A DNA stretch of 64,000 nt from Millionella massiliensis. Lineage in GTDB: Bacteria; Bacteroidota; Bacteroidia; Bacteroidales; Rikenellaceae. Within the stretch, counting starts at the first letter, position 1, and the number at the start of each line of letters is the position of its first letter. Below, piece after piece: positions 53,873-62,351 of this stretch. The notes below the pieces were generated by a model. It saw nothing but the letters and a program-made list of their open reading frames with translations, ran no database searches and was not told the DNA's origin. The stretch spans positions 2,154,246-2,218,245 of the forward strand of contig NZ_FNWD01000002.1 of the NCBI RefSeq assembly GCF_900104655.1, given 5' to 3'. Made by a program: the position numbers and the translations under genes.

Positions 53873-54613
53873 TTATCGGACGGGTGTGTGTTCGCCTACG
53901 AGCAGTTCGTCGGCGGGAAAATCGGGAGCCGTGAAACTCTGTCGCCCGGCGGGACACCACTGCAGGTAGGTGATGGGGAGTCCTTCGGCCAGGAAACGGG
54001 CTTCGTAGGTGGTCTTGATCGAGAGTTTGGCGTCGGCGATGCCTTTGCCGTAGATGTCGTCGCAGCAGACGGTGGGGGTGATGTTGTTGGCGTCGAGCAC
54101 GGCCCGGGTGTAGGCGTGCAGGTGGCCAGAGTCGGTCTTCAGGTGGATGATTCCGTCGGGACGGAGAAAACGTGCGTAGCGCTCCAGAAATCCGGGGGCG
54201 GTGAGGCGTTTGTTGACGCGCCGTTTGTTCATCTGCGGGTCGGGAAAGGTGATCCAGATCTGGTCGACCTCGCCGGGGGCGAAGAACGAGTCGATGAATT
54301 CGATGCGGGTGCGCAGGAAGGCAACGTTCGCCATGGCCTGTTCGGTGGCGGTTTTCGCGCCGCGCCACATGCGGGCCCCTTTGATGTCCACTCCGATGTA
54401 GTTCATCTCGGGATGGGCGGCGGCCAGACCGACGGTGTATTCGCCGCGGCCGCAGCCGAGTTCGAGGACGATGGGGTGGTCGTTGCCGAAGAATGTGTCG
54501 CGCCAGTGTCCCTTCAGGGGGTGATCCTTGTGGAAAATGGCTTCGAATTCGGGCTGGATCATGCAGCGGAAGGTGAGGTTCTCGCTGAATTTCTTGAGCT
54601 TGTTTTTTCCCAT
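53873..54613 (-). CDS. trmB: tRNA (guanine-N7)-methyltransferase
   Basis: 246 residues from the ATG at 54613 (MGKNKLKKFSENLTF); the longer open frame upstream overlaps gldH and lacks similarity. It methylates G46 of tRNAs. SAM-binding motif VLELGCGRGEYTVGLA, then YIGVDIKGARMWRGA, ITFPDPQMNKRR and IHLKTDSGHL. It lies 38 bases after gldH. Confidence 0.94.
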   Translation of the reverse strand: MGKNKLKKFSENLTFRCMIQPEFEAIFHKDHPLKGHWRDTFFGNDHPIVLELGCGRGEYTVGLAAAHPEMNYIGVDIKGARMWRGAKTATEQAMANVAFLRTRIEFIDSFFAPGEVDQIWITFPDPQMNKRRVNKRLTAPGFLERYARFLRPDGIIHLKTDSGHLHAYTRAVLDANNITPTVCCDDIYGKGIADAKLSIKTTYEARFLAEGLPITYLQWCPAGRQSFTAPDFPADELLVGEHTPVR

Positions 54614-54651
54614 GGGTTGTTGGTCGGTGGGGTTATTGGAGTGTGGCGGGC

Positions 54652-55164
54652 TTACGGAAGGGCTGCGGGACGGACGTCGTGGGCGATGACCCCGAGCGAC
54701 AGGATTCCGCGCAGGGTGTCTACGCCGCTGAGCTGACGGATCGAGAGGGCGTATTCGCCGGGTTGCGTGTAGCGGATTCCGTTGCGGTAGCGGCGGGTGA
54801 TGTCGTAGTGGTTGGAGTAGGCGTGTCCGGCCCACTGGCGGGTTCCGTTCTCGGCCGGGGTGCCGAGCGGGAAGAGCAGGGTGTCGGTCCAGAAACTTTT
54901 GTCGGGGGCGACGCCTTTGATCTCCAGTGGCAGTTCGGCATAGGGATAGTCGGCGCGGTGGCGGACGGTGATGTCGATCCATTGACCGTCGTCCCCGCCC
55001 GGGGCCAGGGTGTCGGGACGGAGCGTGAATACGATGGCTTGGTCGGCGGCCCATCCGGTTTCGGGCAGGTCGTACACCTCCATGTAGTCGGGTGTGGCGC
55101 ATCCGCTGACCAGCAGGGCGGCCACTGCACCCCACGCCCCCCGCACACTCAACGACTCCCGCAT
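54652..55164 (-). CDS. gldH: GldH-type gliding motility lipoprotein
   Basis: About 170 residues from the chosen ATG at 55164 (MRESLSVRGAWGAVAALLVS, then GC). That start gives a compact lipoprotein signal with lipobox SGC; ATGs at 55182 and 55218 are alternatives because the start region is duplicated. GldH marks: YMEVYDLPETGW, VRHRADYPYAELPLEI, WTDTLLFPLG, RQWAGHAYSNHYDIT and GEYALSIRQLSGVDTLRGI. Non-gliding Bacteroidales commonly keep it; function there is unknown. Next to ricT, a conserved pairing. Confidence 0.82.
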   Translation of the reverse strand: MRESLSVRGAWGAVAALLVSGCATPDYMEVYDLPETGWAADQAIVFTLRPDTLAPGGDDGQWIDITVRHRADYPYAELPLEIKGVAPDKSFWTDTLLFPLGTPAENGTRQWAGHAYSNHYDITRRYRNGIRYTQPGEYALSIRQLSGVDTLRGILSLGVIAHDVRPAALP

Positions 55165-55224
55165 GCCCCATGTTCTTCGCATGTTGCATGCCCCTCGCGC
55201 ACTCAACGTCCTCCGCATGTCCCG
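55136..55224. repeat. 54-bp-period duplication at the gldH start
   Basis: The segments 55136-55170 and 55190-55224 are about 80 percent alike, so the encoded MRESLSVRGA and MRRTLSARGA repeat. The copies straddle the candidate start codons. Confidence 0.65.
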
Positions 55225-55294
55225 CATCCTCCGCACGCATCTTTTTAAGGACGTAAATTTCCCGGGCGATCCTGCGCTGCCGGTCGTGGGGGGA

Positions 55295-56752
55295 TTATGC
55301 CTGTTCGCTGCCATGTCCGCCGCCCGGATTGTTGTTACCGTTATTGCCGCCGTTGGGCCGGCGACGCGGACCGCGACCGGAGCCGTTGCGTCCGTTGCGG
55401 CGGCTGTTTCGAGGCCGGTTTTCGGACTGAGGCTGGTCCGATTGTGCGGCGGCCTGCTGTTCGGGTCGGGCGGTGGGACGCGGCTCGGATTTGTCGCCGC
55501 GCTTCTGGGCCAGTTCGGGTCGAGCGGTATTGTTGCCGGCTGCGGCGGGTTGGGCCGGAGCAGCTGCCTGCGGCGTGGCCTCCTTGTTTTCCTTGTTCTC
55601 TTTATTGCGGTTGCGGCCGCCGCGGTTCCGGTTGCGGTTGCGGCTTTTTCCGCTGCGGGAGCTGTCGAAACGGGTGATGCTCTCTTCGCCGACGACGTTC
55701 TTGATTTCGGGTTCGGCGGGAGTGGTATCCTGAATGAGGGCGGCGTCTTCGAGCCGGTCGACCTTTTCGCCCCGGCGGTTCATGGCCACGATCTGCCGTA
55801 CGCGGTCGGTGGTCAGCGGGATCATCACGGCCGTGGACTGTGGGTCGGGACTGAACCACATGATACCTTTGAAGGTGTCGCTCTTGACCAGGTGGTAGCT
55901 GCCGTCCATCGCTTCGAGTGGTCCGTTGAGACGCGGGAAGGAGCGACGGGCGTCGATGTAGGAGTCGAGCTCGTAGTTGAGGCAGCATTTGAGTTTGCCG
56001 CACTGGCCGGCGAGTTTCTGGGGGTTGAGCGAGATCTCCTGATGGCGGGCGGCACTGATGGTGACCGACGAGAAGTTGTTGATCCAGGTCGAGCAGCAGA
56101 GTTCGCGGCCGCAGGGAGCGATGCCGCCGATGCGGCCGGCCTCCTGACGTGCTCCGATCTGGCGCATCTCGACACGGATGCGGAACTGCTCGGCGAGCAC
56201 TTTGATGAGCTCGCGGAAATCGACGCGTTCGTCGGCGATGTAGTAGAAGATGGCTTTGAGGCGGTCGCCCTGGTATTCGACGTCGCCGATCTTCATGTTG
56301 AGCTTCAGGTCGGCGGCAATCTGGCGCGAGCGGATCATCGTGGAGTGTTCCAGCGAGATGGCTTCCTGCCACTTTTCGATGTCGTAGGGTTTGGCCTTGC
56401 GGTAGATCTTTTTGAATTCGATCCCCTGGGGGTTGAAGCCGGTGCGCTTCATCTGTTTGGCGACGAGTTCGCCGGTGAGGGTCACAATGCCGATGTCGTG
56501 GCCGGGGCTGGCTTCGACGGCTACAATGTCACCCGCCTTGAGGTTCAGGCCGCTGTTGTTCCAGTAGTAGCCTTTGCGGGTGTTCTTGAACTGTACTTCG
56601 TAGATTTGGTTGTCGGCCAGCGGATCGGGCAGGTCGGCCAGCCAGTCGAAGGTTTCGAGTTTATGGCATCCGGGGCTGTTGTGTGCTTCGGCCTCGCCGT
56701 TGGCATTGGTGGTGAAGCAGCACCCGCGGGTGGTATTTTTGATGCAGGTCAT
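55295..56752 (-). CDS. ricT: PSP1-domain protein RicT (YaaT-like)
   Basis: 485 residues. The core (about 45-330) has DIVAVEASPGHDIGIVTLTG, the cysteine pattern GGIAPCGRELCCSTW and AGQCGKLKCCLNYEL that binds an Fe-S cluster in the Bacillus Ric complex, and GRIGG. The last ~120 residues are a low-complexity R/N/G/Q-rich tail that should be disordered and basic and may bind RNA. It has its own promoter at the end of folC. In Bacteroidetes it is usually beside gldH, as here. Confidence 0.9.
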   Translation of the reverse strand: MTCIKNTTRGCCFTTNANGEAEAHNSPGCHKLETFDWLADLPDPLADNQIYEVQFKNTRKGYYWNNSGLNLKAGDIVAVEASPGHDIGIVTLTGELVAKQMKRTGFNPQGIEFKKIYRKAKPYDIEKWQEAISLEHSTMIRSRQIAADLKLNMKIGDVEYQGDRLKAIFYYIADERVDFRELIKVLAEQFRIRVEMRQIGARQEAGRIGGIAPCGRELCCSTWINNFSSVTISAARHQEISLNPQKLAGQCGKLKCCLNYELDSYIDARRSFPRLNGPLEAMDGSYHLVKSDTFKGIMWFSPDPQSTAVMIPLTTDRVRQIVAMNRRGEKVDRLEDAALIQDTTPAEPEIKNVVGEESITRFDSSRSGKSRNRNRNRGGRNRNKENKENKEATPQAAAPAQPAAAGNNTARPELAQKRGDKSEPRPTARPEQQAAAQSDQPQSENRPRNSRRNGRNGSGRGPRRRPNGGNNGNNNPGGGHGSEQA

Positions 56753-56825
56753 CTCTTTGCGTATTATATATGTGAAGCGCCGCTCGCCGGAGTGGGCGGC
56801 AAGCGGGCATACTGAGCGTAATATG

Positions 56826-56856
56826 CAAAGATAGAATGATTACAGCACTTCTGCAA
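56826..56856 (-). promoter_or_regulatory. Bacteroidota promoter of ricT, overlapping folC
   Basis: Minus strand: TTG (56856-56854), 20 bases, TATCTTTG (56833-56826). Exact consensus elements. The -33 part lies within the last codons of folC. Confidence 0.78.
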
Positions 56857-58114
56857 CTGTGAAGGTGCTGCCGCCCACGAAGATCAGGTCGTCGGCCGTG
56901 GCGCGGCTGCGGGCCGTGGCGAGCGCTTCGGGGATGGTGGCGACGGTTTCGCCCTCCAGACCGGCGGCACGGGCGCGGGTGGCGAGCTCTTCGGCCGCGA
57001 GGGCGCGGGGCAGACGGGCCTGGGTGAAGAGGTAGTGGGCATCGCGGGGCAGTAGGGGCAGGATGTGATCGAGGTCCTTGTCGGCCACCACGCCGAGGAT
57101 GAAGTAGAGCGTGCGGTAGTGCTGTCGGGCGAGTTGTGTGGTGACGAACGTGAGGCCGGCTTCGTTGTGGCCGGTGTCGCATAGGATGGGGCACGGGTCG
57201 TCCGGTGTGGCGATGTTCTGCCAGCGGCCCGGAACCTGCGCTGCGGCCAGTCCGCGGCGAACCTGCATGGTGGTCAGCGGTCGCGGCAGACGGTCGGTCA
57301 GGGTGTCGAGCGCGGCCAGCAGGGTGCAAAGGTTACGCTGCTGGTAGTCGCCTTCCATGCCGAGCTGCAGGGTGAACCGGTAGCCGTCGAGCAGGCTCTC
57401 GACTTCGAACATGCGTCCGTCGTGTCCCACGCAGCGATAGCGCTGGTCGGCGAAGGTGAGCGGCGATTCGGTCTCATGGGCGCGCGCGATGAAGGTCGGG
57501 GCGGTCTCGGACTGGTACTCGCCGATGATGGCCGGAATGCCGGGCTTGATGATGCCGGCCTTTTCGCGGGCGATTTCGGGCAGGGTCCGACCCAAAAACT
57601 GCATGTGGTCGAAGCTGATGTTGGTGATGATGCTAGCCAGCGGGGTGATGACGTTCGTGCAGTCGAGGCGTCCTCCCATGCCCACTTCGACGACGGCAAT
57701 GTCGACCTGGTGGCGGCGGAAGTAGTCGAAGGCCATTACGGTGGTGATCTCGAAAAACGAGGGGTGCAGCTCTTCGATGTCGGGGCGCATCCGTTCCACA
57801 AAGTCGATCACCTCCTGTTCGGGGATCATTTCTCCGTTGATCTGCATGCGTTCGCGGAAATCCTTGAGGTGGGGCGAGGTGTAGAGCCCCACGCGGTAGC
57901 CGGCTTCGCGCAGCACGGCGTAGAGCATCTGCGAGACAGACCCTTTGCCGTTGGTGCCCCCCACATGGATGGTGCGGAAAGCCTCGTAGGGGTTGCCGAG
58001 ACGTTGGTTGAGGGCGATGGTGTTGTCCAGTCCCTCTTTATAGGCGCCGCTGCCGATCTTTTGGAACATCGGCGCGGTGTTGTACAGGTATTCGATGGTT
58101 TCGGAATAGGTCAT
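56840..58114 (-). CDS. folC: Dihydrofolate/folylpolyglutamate synthase
   Basis: 424 residues. It adds glutamate to dihydropteroate and folates. ATP loop VGGTNGKGSVSQML (about 51-64), LYTSPHLKDFRERM, VAVVEVGMGGRLDCTNVI, ITNISFDHMQFLG, REKAGIIKPG, PGRWQ and DTGHNEAG are all present. Size and order are normal. Transcribed with ricT downstream and lnt upstream (141-base gap). Confidence 0.95.
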   Translation of the reverse strand: MTYSETIEYLYNTAPMFQKIGSGAYKEGLDNTIALNQRLGNPYEAFRTIHVGGTNGKGSVSQMLYAVLREAGYRVGLYTSPHLKDFRERMQINGEMIPEQEVIDFVERMRPDIEELHPSFFEITTVMAFDYFRRHQVDIAVVEVGMGGRLDCTNVITPLASIITNISFDHMQFLGRTLPEIAREKAGIIKPGIPAIIGEYQSETAPTFIARAHETESPLTFADQRYRCVGHDGRMFEVESLLDGYRFTLQLGMEGDYQQRNLCTLLAALDTLTDRLPRPLTTMQVRRGLAAAQVPGRWQNIATPDDPCPILCDTGHNEAGLTFVTTQLARQHYRTLYFILGVVADKDLDHILPLLPRDAHYLFTQARLPRALAAEELATRARAAGLEGETVATIPEALATARSRATADDLIFVGGSTFTVAEVL

Positions 58115-58255
58115 TGCGGTGGATAGCGGTATTCGGGGTTTTTCGGCCGGAAACGGTGGACTGCGGGTGCGGAGGCCGGGCCGAAAGTGCGGTGCGCACG
58201 GTGAACGGATCTCGTTGGGCGAGTGTCCGGTGGGGGTGAGCCCCCGCCGGTGGGG

Positions 58256-59827
58256 CTACTCTTCGTCCAGCAGCAGCGACCGTTTGCGGAAGCGCCAGGC
58301 GACGTAGTAGAGTATGGAGAGCCCCAGTACGAGCAGCGAGAGGCGAACGATGTAGTCACCGCTGCGGACGTAGGGGGTGAGGGTGTCGTTGGCCTGGATC
58401 TCGCCGGTCAGCAGGGCGCGCTGGTCCCAGCCCACGGAGTCGATCACGTCGCCGCGCTGGTTGATGAGGCCGGAGATGCCGGTGTTGGCGCAGCGGGCGA
58501 TTGAGCGGCGTGTCTCGACGGCACGCAGACGGGCGTAGCGGAAGTGCTGGCGGTAGCCGGGCGTATCGCCCCACCAGCCGTCGTTGGTGATGACGAACAT
58601 GGTTTGGGCTCCGCGACGTACGTATTCCGTGAAGAATTCGCCGTAGACCGATTCGTAGCAGATGGCCACTCCGGAGCGGATCCCAGTGGGGTTGGTGAAT
58701 AGGGTGCGGTGCTCCTGCATGCCGAGCGATCCGGAGACGCCTCCCAGGTCGATGTTCAGGAATTCGAGCATCCCGAAAACCTTCGGATAGGGAAAGAGTT
58801 CGGCGCCGACCACGAGTTTCGACTTGTGGTACAGTTGCACGTCGGTCTGGCCGGCGGTGATGCCCAGCGCGCTGTTATAGACGTCGTAAGAGGTGCGCCA
58901 AAGGGGATCGGTGCGGGTCCAGCGGTGGTGGGCCTCCCCGTCGTCGTAGCGTAGGAAGGTGGTGGCGCCGGCAATCAGGGTCGCCCGCGGGAAGCGGTCC
59001 ATGAAGCGGCGCAGGGTGTCGATCTCCGGGTTGGCAGTCAGATCGTTGAGCCAGAAGTCACCGTCGAAGGCGGTCTCGGGCGTGAGGATGTAGTCCACGT
59101 CGCGGGGGGCCTGGTCGGCCATGTCGAGCATGATGTCACGCTGCTGGGTAGTGGTCAGCCCGCCGAACTTTTCGTTGTAGGGGTCGAAGTTGGGCTGCAC
59201 GACAGCCACGCGAACGGGCTGGTGAGGCTCGGTATAGGTGGCGTAGCGGATGAGCGAGGCGCCGATCGGGATCACGAGCCAAAGAATCAGGGGCAGTGCC
59301 GCCAGCCACTTTCGTTCGCGCCACTGTTTCCAGAGCAGGTAGGCGAGGATGTTGGCCACGAGCACCCAGAGTGACCCGCCGAACGAACCGGTGAGTTCGT
59401 ACCATTGGACGATTTGGGGCGTGTCGGCGAACCCGTAGCCGAGGGTGAGCCACGGGAACGATATCTCGTTGTTCATGAAGAGGGCTTCGAAGGCGATCCA
59501 GAGGGTCACGAACAGTGCCCAGACGATGGGTTGCGGGGCCCGGAACCGGAAGCGGTGGAAGATCATGAAGGGCACCAGCGTGAAGAAAAGGCTGCCCACG
59601 GGGATGCCGAACGTGGCGACGGGGGTGGCGTTGCCGACCCACCAGGTGGTGCTGACGTTCCACAGGGTGAAGGCGAGGGCGACCCAAAGCCAGTAGTAGC
59701 GCGGGCGTTGGTCGCCGAGGATCAGCAGCGGGACGAAGGCGAAGAAGAGGCTCCAACCGCCGGCACCCCACCAGGGGAGGGCGAGCAACAGGGCGGTCAG
59801 CAGGGTCAGAAGTATTTTTTTTAACAT
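58256..59827 (-). CDS. lnt: Apolipoprotein N-acyltransferase
   Basis: 523 residues from the ATG at 59827 (MLKKILLTLLTALLLALPWW); longer reading upstream lacks membrane character. Several N-terminal membrane helices, then a nitrilase-like periplasmic domain with the catalytic triad E251 (LTPETAFDGDF), K335 (YHKSKLVVGAE) and C390 (GVAICYESVYG), and one C-terminal helix. It N-acylates lipoproteins such as GldH and the macroglobulin in this window. Confidence 0.93.
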   Translation of the reverse strand: MLKKILLTLLTALLLALPWWGAGGWSLFFAFVPLLILGDQRPRYYWLWVALAFTLWNVSTTWWVGNATPVATFGIPVGSLFFTLVPFMIFHRFRFRAPQPIVWALFVTLWIAFEALFMNNEISFPWLTLGYGFADTPQIVQWYELTGSFGGSLWVLVANILAYLLWKQWRERKWLAALPLILWLVIPIGASLIRYATYTEPHQPVRVAVVQPNFDPYNEKFGGLTTTQQRDIMLDMADQAPRDVDYILTPETAFDGDFWLNDLTANPEIDTLRRFMDRFPRATLIAGATTFLRYDDGEAHHRWTRTDPLWRTSYDVYNSALGITAGQTDVQLYHKSKLVVGAELFPYPKVFGMLEFLNIDLGGVSGSLGMQEHRTLFTNPTGIRSGVAICYESVYGEFFTEYVRRGAQTMFVITNDGWWGDTPGYRQHFRYARLRAVETRRSIARCANTGISGLINQRGDVIDSVGWDQRALLTGEIQANDTLTPYVRSGDYIVRLSLLVLGLSILYYVAWRFRKRSLLLDEE

Positions 59828-59847
59828 GCCTTTCGGGTTTTCGACGG

Positions 59848-59855
59848 TAAAGATA
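59848..59855 (-). promoter_or_regulatory. Candidate -7 box for lnt
   Basis: Minus strand TATCTTTA (7 of 8), 20 bases before the lnt ATG. No -33 TTG at standard spacing. Confidence 0.4.
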
Positions 59856-59866
59856 ACCAAGTTTCG

Positions 59867-59874
59867 TAACTTTG
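59867..59874 (+). promoter_or_regulatory. Candidate -7 box toward the hypothetical gene
   Basis: TAACTTTG, exact TAnnTTTG on the plus strand, back to back with the lnt box. It is 246 bases before the hypothetical gene's ATG. Confidence 0.4.
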
Positions 59875-59986
59875 TAAACCAGTCGGTCTCCGCCGCAGGC
59901 TGTGAACGGCTGGCCGTGAGGCTGATGGAGACGTTCAGGTTCGCGTGTCGGCCCCGGCGAAGATATGCCCCCAATCGGGTTGCGCC

Positions 59987-60090
59987 GCGCAGAGCCGCCT
60001 TTGTGTCGAACTACACTCGTGTAGAGTTGCTTTCGTGCCGAACCCACTTGTGCGGAGTTGCCCTTGTGTAGAACCGCCTTGTACAGAGTG
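59987..60090. repeat. Degenerate 15-16-bp tandem repeat
   Basis: About six units beginning GTG or GCG, for example at 60003, 60019, 60035, 60050 and 60066, with a loose consensus GTGTAGAGTTGCCTTT. It fills the leader between the plus-strand promoter box and the hypothetical gene. Confidence 0.6.
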
Positions 60091-60120
60091 ATCCCCGGAA
60101 CGAACGCTTGTCGTTTCGCT

Positions 60121-60774
60121 ATGGACCCGAAAGTGAACGAAGACCGATTCAAATATATCGCCGAGCATTTCGACAACGAGTGGATCGTCCGGACCGCGGT
60201 GAGGCTGTCGGAAGAATTCAGTGCGTGCGGCAGTTGTCTGCAAACGTGTACCCGGATGGCATACGTTTTGTACCTCTTGGGGAAGACGGATCTGGCGCTC
60301 GTGGCCGCTTCGGCGGTCGAAGATGTTCCTTTCGAGAATGATTATGACCGCTGGACCTGGGTCGAAGCGCTGCTGGTGCTGAAATCGAGAGTGGAGCGGA
60401 TGAACGGGGATGCCTCCCTGCAGACCCGGTTGCGAACGGTGATCAAACCTGCGGTCTTAAGTGCCGGCAACGATCTGCAGCGGAAAGTAAACCTGCGGGT
60501 TTTCAACCGGAAGTTGCGCGGAGAGACTTTGCCGGATACGGAACGACAAATCCGGCAGGCAGTGGAGGAGGAAGACCCGATCGACGAATTTGGCAGTCGT
60601 TTCGCGTACCATCTGCAGTTGTGCGGAATCGCGGAATTCGGCGGATCTGAAGTGTTCCCGGTTGAGGCGGCAGAACGTTTGATTGCAGACAATCAGGAAC
60701 GGCTGAGACAGTTGCTGGATGCCTTTATGGCGGACAATCCCAAGGCACTCGGCGCTTTTTTGAGCCTTCGGTGA
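60121..60774 (+). CDS. Hypothetical protein
   Basis: 217 residues from the ATG at 60121 (MDPKVNEDRFKYIAEHFDN). The frame is open to 60058, but that extension is inside the tandem repeats. No signal or membrane segment; mostly helical by composition, with several cysteines near the N-terminus (ACGSCLQTC). The length and helix pattern are reminiscent of repeat-helix proteins, but I do not recognise a family. It precedes the LysE gene on the same strand (114-base gap). Confidence 0.65.
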   Translation: MDPKVNEDRFKYIAEHFDNEWIVRTAVRLSEEFSACGSCLQTCTRMAYVLYLLGKTDLALVAASAVEDVPFENDYDRWTWVEALLVLKSRVERMNGDASLQTRLRTVIKPAVLSAGNDLQRKVNLRVFNRKLRGETLPDTERQIRQAVEEEDPIDEFGSRFAYHLQLCGIAEFGGSEVFPVEAAERLIADNQERLRQLLDAFMADNPKALGAFLSLR

Positions 60775-60888
60775 TGTTTTTTATACGAATCGGCAACACG
60801 ATACGTTTATCGACAGAGAGATGGTGTCGCGCAGTCCGATCACCGGCGGCGAATGTTATTTGTGTTACGGATCTACATGATGTGAGAT

Positions 60889-61542
60889 ATGGGATCGCTC
60901 CTGCTCTTCTTACAAGGCCTGTTGGTCGGTTTTCTGGCTTCGGTCCCGCTCGGACCGATCGGGGTGATCTGCGTACAGCGTACCCTCAGCGGAACCCACA
61001 AGTCGGGGTTCTTCTCCGGCATCGGAGCGGCCACGGCCGATACGATCTTTGCCGCGCTGGCGGTCTTCTCGCTCTCGTTCCTGACCGACTTTATGGACGC
61101 CCATAAGGTCTGGTTTACGGCCATCGGCGGTATTCTGATTATTGTGCTCGGATTCTCAATCTTCTACAAGCGCGTCAAACGGCCCAGCCAACGGCGGCAG
61201 ACCAAAAGCAGCCTGCTGAGCGACTACCTCTCGATTCTCTTTCTGACTCTCACCAACCCCGCCTATATTCTGGTCTTCATCACGCTGTTCGCCGCGCTCG
61301 GTATCAGCAGCGAAGGGCACAGCACGGCGGTCAACGTACTGTTGATCTTTGGCGTGCTGCTCGGTGCCGCCTGCTGGTGGTTCACGCTGACCTATGCCGT
61401 CAGTATGCTGCGACGCAAGTTCCGGCTGCGCCACCTCTGGTGGATCAACAAAATCACCGGGAGCGTCATTATCCTGTTCGGCATTCTGCTCGTGCTCAGC
61501 ATCGTGGTTAATCTGGGACCGGTGGGGCGGATTTTACCTTAA
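60889..61542 (+). CDS. LysE/RhtB-family exporter
   Basis: 217 residues with six hydrophobic segments. GFLASVPLGPIGVICVQRTL is the classical LysE N-terminus, with GFFSGIGAATADTIFA next and LTLTNPAYILVF in the middle. It should export an amino acid or similar small molecule across the inner membrane. Nine bases separate it from cmk, so they are co-transcribed. Confidence 0.88.
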   Translation: MGSLLLFLQGLLVGFLASVPLGPIGVICVQRTLSGTHKSGFFSGIGAATADTIFAALAVFSLSFLTDFMDAHKVWFTAIGGILIIVLGFSIFYKRVKRPSQRRQTKSSLLSDYLSILFLTLTNPAYILVFITLFAALGISSEGHSTAVNVLLIFGVLLGAACWWFTLTYAVSMLRRKFRLRHLWWINKITGSVIILFGILLVLSIVVNLGPVGRILP

Positions 61543-61551
61543 ACCGATTTT

Positions 61552-62223
61552 ATGGAAAAGATTATTATAGCGATCGACGGATACTCGTCGTGTGGGAAAA
61601 GTACGTTCGCCAAAGCTGTGGCGGCCAAACTGGGGTATATCTTTATCGATACCGGCGCCATGTACCGGGCCGTAACGCTCTATGCCATGCGTCACGGAAT
61701 CGTGGACGATCCGGCGGCACTGGTGGCTGCACTGCCCGAAGTGCAGATCGAGTTTCGATTCAATCCGCAGACGGGCCGAAGTGATGTCTATCTGAACGGC
61801 GAGAATGTCGAAACGGAGATTCGCCGGATCGACGTCAGCAGCCGGGTAAGCTCGGTCAGCTCGATTCCGGAGGTGCGGGCCAAACTGGTGGCCATGCAGC
61901 AGCAAATGGGACAACACAAGGGCGTTGTCATGGATGGCCGCGACATCGGTACGGTGGTGTTTCCGAAGGCCGAACTGAAGATTTTCATGACGGCCGATCC
62001 GCGTGTGCGTGCCGAGCGCCGTTACCGGGAGTTGCAGGCCAAGGGCGAGGCTGTGTCACTCGAAGAGATTGAACGTAATGTGCGTGAGCGTGACCGGCAG
62101 GACGAGACGCGTGCGGTGAGTCCGTTGCGTCGTGCCGACGATGCGGTTTTGCTCGACAACAGCCACATGACTGTCGAGGAGCAGATGGAGTGGATCGACG
62201 CCCAGTTGCGCCGTTTCGAGTAA
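61552..62223 (+). CDS. cmk: Cytidylate kinase
   Basis: 223 residues. It phosphorylates CMP/dCMP. P-loop IDGYSSCGKSTFAKAVA (S-S-C-G-K-S-T), GYIFIDTGAMYRAVTLYA, VVMDGRDIGTVVFP and DRQDETRAVSPL are family blocks. It ends 69 bases before a strong terminator. Confidence 0.95.
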   Translation: MEKIIIAIDGYSSCGKSTFAKAVAAKLGYIFIDTGAMYRAVTLYAMRHGIVDDPAALVAALPEVQIEFRFNPQTGRSDVYLNGENVETEIRRIDVSSRVSSVSSIPEVRAKLVAMQQQMGQHKGVVMDGRDIGTVVFPKAELKIFMTADPRVRAERRYRELQAKGEAVSLEEIERNVRERDRQDETRAVSPLRRADDAVLLDNSHMTVEEQMEWIDAQLRRFE

Positions 62224-62292
62224 CGTCTTCCCGTGATTTCAGGGAGGGTACCGTAAGAGGTCTTTTCTCGGCTTCCGGTTCAGCAAAAAAAG

Positions 62293-62334
62293 ATCGAGGG
62301 TTTCAGTCCGTGGACTGAAACCCTCGATTCTTTT
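62293..62334. terminator. Bidirectional terminator between cmk and the decarboxylase operon
   Basis: Perfect 17-bp stem, 62293-62309 with 62312-62328. TCTTTTCTTT follows on the plus strand and an A-run precedes it (T-run on the minus strand). It serves two converging genes. Confidence 0.88.
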
Positions 62335-62351
62335 CTTTCGCGGGCCTCCCG

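Noticed and set aside
54614..55240. Longer trmB product
   Set aside because: The extension overlaps gldH and is low-complexity; the ATG at 54613 gives a normal TrmB.
59987..60090. CRISPR array
   Set aside because: Units are short and degenerate with no spacers, and no cas genes are present.
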